Source: Chara braunii
Lineage: Eukaryota; Streptophyta; Charophyceae; Charales; Characeae
Direction: 5' to 3'
DNA: 47,230 bases
Assembly: GCA_003427395.1 (NCBI GenBank)
Contig: BFEA01000275.1
Location: 398,343-445,572, forward strand
Below the pieces are notes generated by a model. It searched no databases and was not told the origin of the DNA. It saw only the letters and a program-made list of their open reading frames with translations. A program made the position numbers and the translations under genes. Positions 43,928 to 47,230 of this stretch are shown here, piece by piece; position 1 is the stretch's first letter, and the number at the start of each line of letters is the position of its first letter.

Positions 43928-44225
43928 ATCGTCGTATATATTATTTGTTCTTTGACTTTATATAATTAAGGTTCAAATTTTAGTACAGAAGTGATACTTT
44001 TGGTCATGAAATTGGAGGTCGCAGTTGAGGTTGTCATTTCTTTCTTCATATTATTACTTTATAACTATAGAGTCTGTAGGAATCTGGAAGCGGGAACAAA
44101 TTCATAAAATTCAAGACATATTTCAAAAAACTTTTCATTCATATTATGCAACCATTTGATCATAATTTATGTTTCAAAATCATTCTTCCCTTTTTTATAA
44201 ACAATCTACCGGTAGAACTTCACAA

Positions 44226-44343
44226 TAAGATATAACACACATACTTATTTAGAACGGCATGAATACCCACACTTCACCGGCAGATGATCTACCCAATAAT
44301 ATATAACAGACATACTTGTTTAGAAAAACATGNATATCCATAC
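44226..44343. repeat. Degenerate 70-bp tandem duplication with an N
   Basis: AAGATATAACACACATACTT and AATATATAACAGACATACTT start two units with ..TTTAGAA...CATGNATA; single Ns are at 44333 and 44379. Confidence 0.7.
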
Positions 44344-44403
44344 TCAATCCAAATCATTACATACACATTCTCGTGGATNAACTCACATAAAGTTTGAACT
44401 CAC

Positions 44404-45016
44404 CTTCTCTTTCATTCAACGCACTTTGTGAATGATTGTCATTGGTTTGCTTCTGTGACGTATTCTCTCGATGCCCCCGTTCATCATGTTCATAGCGCAT
44501 TCCTTTGCGATGTTGTGATTGATATGAACTGTTTCCTGCCTTATACGATAGAGAACACTCATCCTTCCTTTGTTTGTCATTTCTGTTACTCTTGGCAGGT
44601 GATCTCTTGGAAGTAGGAAAAACTTGTCTTGGAGTTCTTGTCACGGGTCCTTCAGTATCATTGCAATTGACATTTTCCTCGTCATGCGTGTGGAATGATC
44701 GTTTCTTGGATTTAGCGGGGAGTTTCAGAGGTGTCACGTCTTGCTTTGGAAAACCCTTCACGTGCTTCGGACTTGAATATGTAGGCGCTCGGTTGTACAC
44801 ATTCTTCTCTTTCGGAGGCAGCTCATGATTTCGTTGCTCGTGACGTTGATCGTCGATATTCTGTCTTTTAGCACTTTTCGATCGTTCATTAAAAGTGCTA
44901 AATTTGTCTCTCTCTTTCTGTCGTACCGGATTTTGATTTTCCATCGTCACATCTGTCACTCGTTCACTATCTTGTCTTCGTCCTCGGAGATGATTATACT
45001 TCTCTCTGGCAGCCAT
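44404..45016 (-). CDS. Basic, charged low-complexity protein (probable exon)
   Basis: An open frame starting MAAREKYNHLRGRRQDSERV and rich in Lys, Arg, Asn, Ser and Glu, with no hydrophobic core, so probably disordered. At its 3' end the coding strand reads AGAGAAG|GTGAGTTC, a consensus splice donor (GT at 44403-44402), so translation past it is probably intronic. It is on the same strand as the Ulp1-like remnant upstream and the unknown protein downstream. It could be a middle exon of one large transposon gene. No family recognised. Confidence 0.4.
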
Positions 45017-45072
45017 ATTTCTTTTATGCTCTCTCCCTCTCTCTCTCTCTTTCTCTCCATTTCGACACTCTT

Positions 45073-45115
<43 letters not shown>
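45011..45115. repeat. (CT)n tracts
   Basis: Two CT-rich runs, about 45031-45053 and 45078-45113, between the basic frame and the Ulp1-like remnant. Confidence 0.9.
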
Positions 45116-45116
<1 letters not shown>

Positions 45117-45227
45117 CCTCCCCCTCCCTACCTTGATCTCAATCTTGAGATTGACGTTGATATTTTTATCTTCCTTTATCTGTTACGGCTCCCTCGCCTT
45201 CTTTCCCCCACCTACTCTCTCTCTCTC

Positions 45228-45290
45228 CCCCACACACACACATACAAACACACACAAACACACAGACACATATACAATCACACACACACA

Positions 45291-45322
<32 letters not shown>

Positions 45323-45332
45323 TACACACATT
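45228..45332. repeat. (CA)n tract
   Basis: An interrupted CA repeat with several CATA and CAAA variants. Confidence 0.95.
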
Positions 45333-45349
45333 GAAACATGCACTCACTA

Positions 45350-46896
45350 TCACGGTTGATGTGTATCTCGCACCACTTGCAGTAATGTGTCTTTTATATT
45401 TGTAATATTGGAACGTCCGATCCCTTTCACAAATACAATACACTCCGCCATCTTATTCAACATTTTCATCCGCATGGAGCAAATTGTTGTCTCATCAAGG
45501 TTCTCATTCCTGTTACTCACGATATTGACGACCTCTGATGGTGCAATGAAGTTTCCGCCCTCCTTTGATGCAAAGTGTCTGATTACAATCTCTTCGTTTG
45601 TGCAAGTATGCACGCCACAATCTTTTGTATTCGCCTGCTGAACAACATTAACTTCAATTAGTCTATTTCCAAACATTTATTCGTAAATCTGTCATGACCT
45701 CACAACATCGTCGTCTTGTACATCTCCTTCATTGAATTTCTTTAAAAGAAACTCATGTCGGATGTATGTTCGTAATTTATCCCACAACGTCTTCCTTGAT
45801 CGTTTGTATGAGTCCATATGAAAGATTGTAGGGACAACCGCTGCATGATTTGCTGAGTCGTTCACAAATTCGCCCACATTCAAAAGAACAAGACATGTCC
45901 AGTAGTTGTCCCTGCAGACGGGGATAACTACCACTGGATAGTTCCACATGTCTTGAGAAATATTAAGTATTGACTTCGGCCTATCTTTCACAAATTTCTC
46001 CCATGCAACTTTTGTTTGGTCTACGGGTTGATTTATTTCAATCAGTTTGTGAAAGAATGTCGAACAGACATACACATTTTTTAATCGCATGTCATTTGTA
46101 ACGTCCTTGTATATTGACTGGAGGAACAAATCAATAATTGTGCCAGTGAGTTTTTCTCCTTCTCCAAGGCTGACAACATCGCTTTCCAGAATATGTAACT
46201 TCTCTCCAGACACGACTTTCCATCTAAATGGAAGAAGTATTTTACGGTCTACCACATCTATCACAACCTTGCCTTTTCGTTTCCTTTGGTTTTCGGACGG
46301 GCCTCCGCTAGCATGATATTTACGAAACGGTTCTACACCACATGACACATCCACATTTGTGTCAACGTTCTCTGATGCGATGTGAGGAGCATTAAGAACT
46401 GCACCACTTCCTCCCGATGTGTTGGAAATACTGCCTATGGTTTCGAATTGCAAGCCACATTCTTCATCCATAGTAGTAAAGCCTTGACACCCAACTTGGA
46501 TGTACTGGAACAAATCAATATACCATAAGTTTTGCAAAACATCTTCATACATCTGTTTCGACTTGCACATGTCTTGCCTTGAATGTTCGGATTCTTCTCT
46601 TGAAGTTTTTATGCACATCCCCCCTTCTGCCTTGTGATGAACATTTTCGTCTCTACTTTTCACACATGCGTTTGCAGTTATCTCCATTGCTCTTGTCTTC
46701 ACGGCATCAATTTTAAACTGAACTTGTAGGGTCGTTTTACCGGCTAGTTTTCCATCCTCCGAAGAATCATCAAACACGTCAATCATTTTTTTGGCAACGT
46801 CCTTCTGTTTTTTTTATTTCCGATGTGGTTTGAACGATGCTTTCAAAGATGACAATGGTTGACCTATCTTCGATCTTGGCCTTTGCGACATCTTTC
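45350..46896 (-). pseudogene. Ulp1/SENP-type (C48) cysteine protease, decayed
   Basis: SUMO-protease fold. The frame 46786-45692 has an N-terminal region without recognised domain. Then LTGTIIDLFLQSIYKDV, VYVCSTFFHKL, VVVIPVCRDNYWTCLVLL (the strand that normally carries the catalytic His-Trp; here Tyr-Trp) and IFHMDSYK (catalytic Asp) follow in order. In the same frame, after a TGA (45694-45692) and a TAA just before 45676, comes EVNVVQQANTKDCGVHTCTN with the oxyanion Gln and catalytic Cys. The His-to-Tyr change and the two stops can each be explained by one C-to-T transition. Upstream, an eight-A run shifts the frame; coding sense continues back to a candidate acceptor TTGGCAG|GAAAG at 46896. 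Confidence 0.8.
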
Positions 46897-47108
46897 CTGC
46901 CAACAAATAATGACCTTATTAGTTTCCGTCCCGATGTTCATGTGCATGTCACTAAGCTACCCAAGTGAGCCTATAAAAAAGAGGAATTGAGAAACTTAAA
47001 CATAAAAGTTTTAGAAATGGTGTTTGTGAGTCATGAAATGTGAAGCAGTCAATATACGCCCAAAACAATACTAGTCATTTTTCAATTCTTGCCAACCGCT
47101 CCGTATTG

Positions 47109-47110
47109 CG

Positions 47111-47183
<73 letters not shown>
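47109..47183. repeat. (GA)n microsatellite
   Basis: About 36 GA units just inside the right inverted repeat. Confidence 0.95.
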
Positions 47184-47186
<3 letters not shown>

Positions 47187-47230
47187 TGAAAACGTGTTGT
47201 CCACAACCATGTGACCTTTTACACAACAAT

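Larger units (their letters stand above)
41971..47230 (-). mobile_element. Candidate TIR DNA transposon carrying a Ulp1-like protease
   Basis: The plus strand at 41973-42014 and the minus strand at 47229-47188 share about 34 of 42 positions, including 17 in a row (GTCACATGGTTGTGGAC). This is an inverted repeat around three minus-strand coding remnants. Ulp1 genes are carried by several plant MULE and CACTA elements. No transposase was recognised and the right end coincides with the window edge, so the boundaries and the target duplication cannot be checked. Confidence 0.45.

Noticed and set aside
43496-45694. TGA as a sense codon
   Set aside because: The window also contains TAA interruptions and a helicase that uses the standard code; decay explains the data more simply.

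Overview
The window looks like nuclear DNA of a multicellular streptophyte, most plausibly a charophyte alga of the Chara type. This is inference: the helicase has many introns with short exons and long repeat-filled introns, compound (CT)n(CA/TG)n microsatellites are abundant, there is one solo LTR and a Penelope-type retroelement with a permuted domain order, and an N-gap plus single Ns mark a draft assembly. No prokaryotic organisation is visible.

Layout. (1) 1-8971: no recognisable gene; tandem repeats, poly-A tracts, a double hairpin at 57-114 and a 30-bp-class minisatellite at 3.9-4.6 kb. (2) 8972-26287, minus strand: one well-preserved gene, a DED1/DDX3-type DEAD-box RNA helicase. Six exons (888, 84, 243, 147, 111 and 501 nt, all phase 0) join into a 657-residue protein with every helicase motif, an N-terminal YVPPHLR element and a Gly-rich C-terminus. 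Its five introns (about 3.2, 5.0, 5.7, 0.38 and 0.98 kb) hold a solo LTR with a perfect 5-bp target duplication, a family of foldback MITEs and many local tandem duplications. (3) 26.4-28.16 kb: helicase leader and upstream DNA, then a 165-N gap (28160-28324). (4) About 28.9-41.8 kb: strongly AT-rich DNA. It contains a decayed Penelope-like retroelement on the plus strand (31.71-36.67 kb) with about 700-bp direct repeats (pLTR-like), an upstream GIY-YIG nuclease domain and a downstream reverse transcriptase. A mitochondrial-type LSU rRNA fragment lies inside it in antisense. A TIR/MITE family ending in CTGGTAGCCTA is scattered around it. (5) About 41.97-47.23 kb: minus-strand coding remnants, namely a Ulp1/SENP-type (C48) cysteine protease, a basic charged protein and an unrecognised protein. 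They are bracketed by a 42-nt inverted repeat, which suggests a DNA transposon that carries a Ulp1-like protease.

The helicase is the only gene that looks functional. The coding material to the right is interrupted by in-frame stops, several of which can be explained by single C-to-T or G-to-A changes. This fits old, methylated transposon DNA. The most interesting objects are the permuted-domain Penelope-like element with its rRNA insert, the TIR-bounded Ulp1 module with a changed catalytic His, and the tandem array of imitation 3' splice sites before helicase exon 4.
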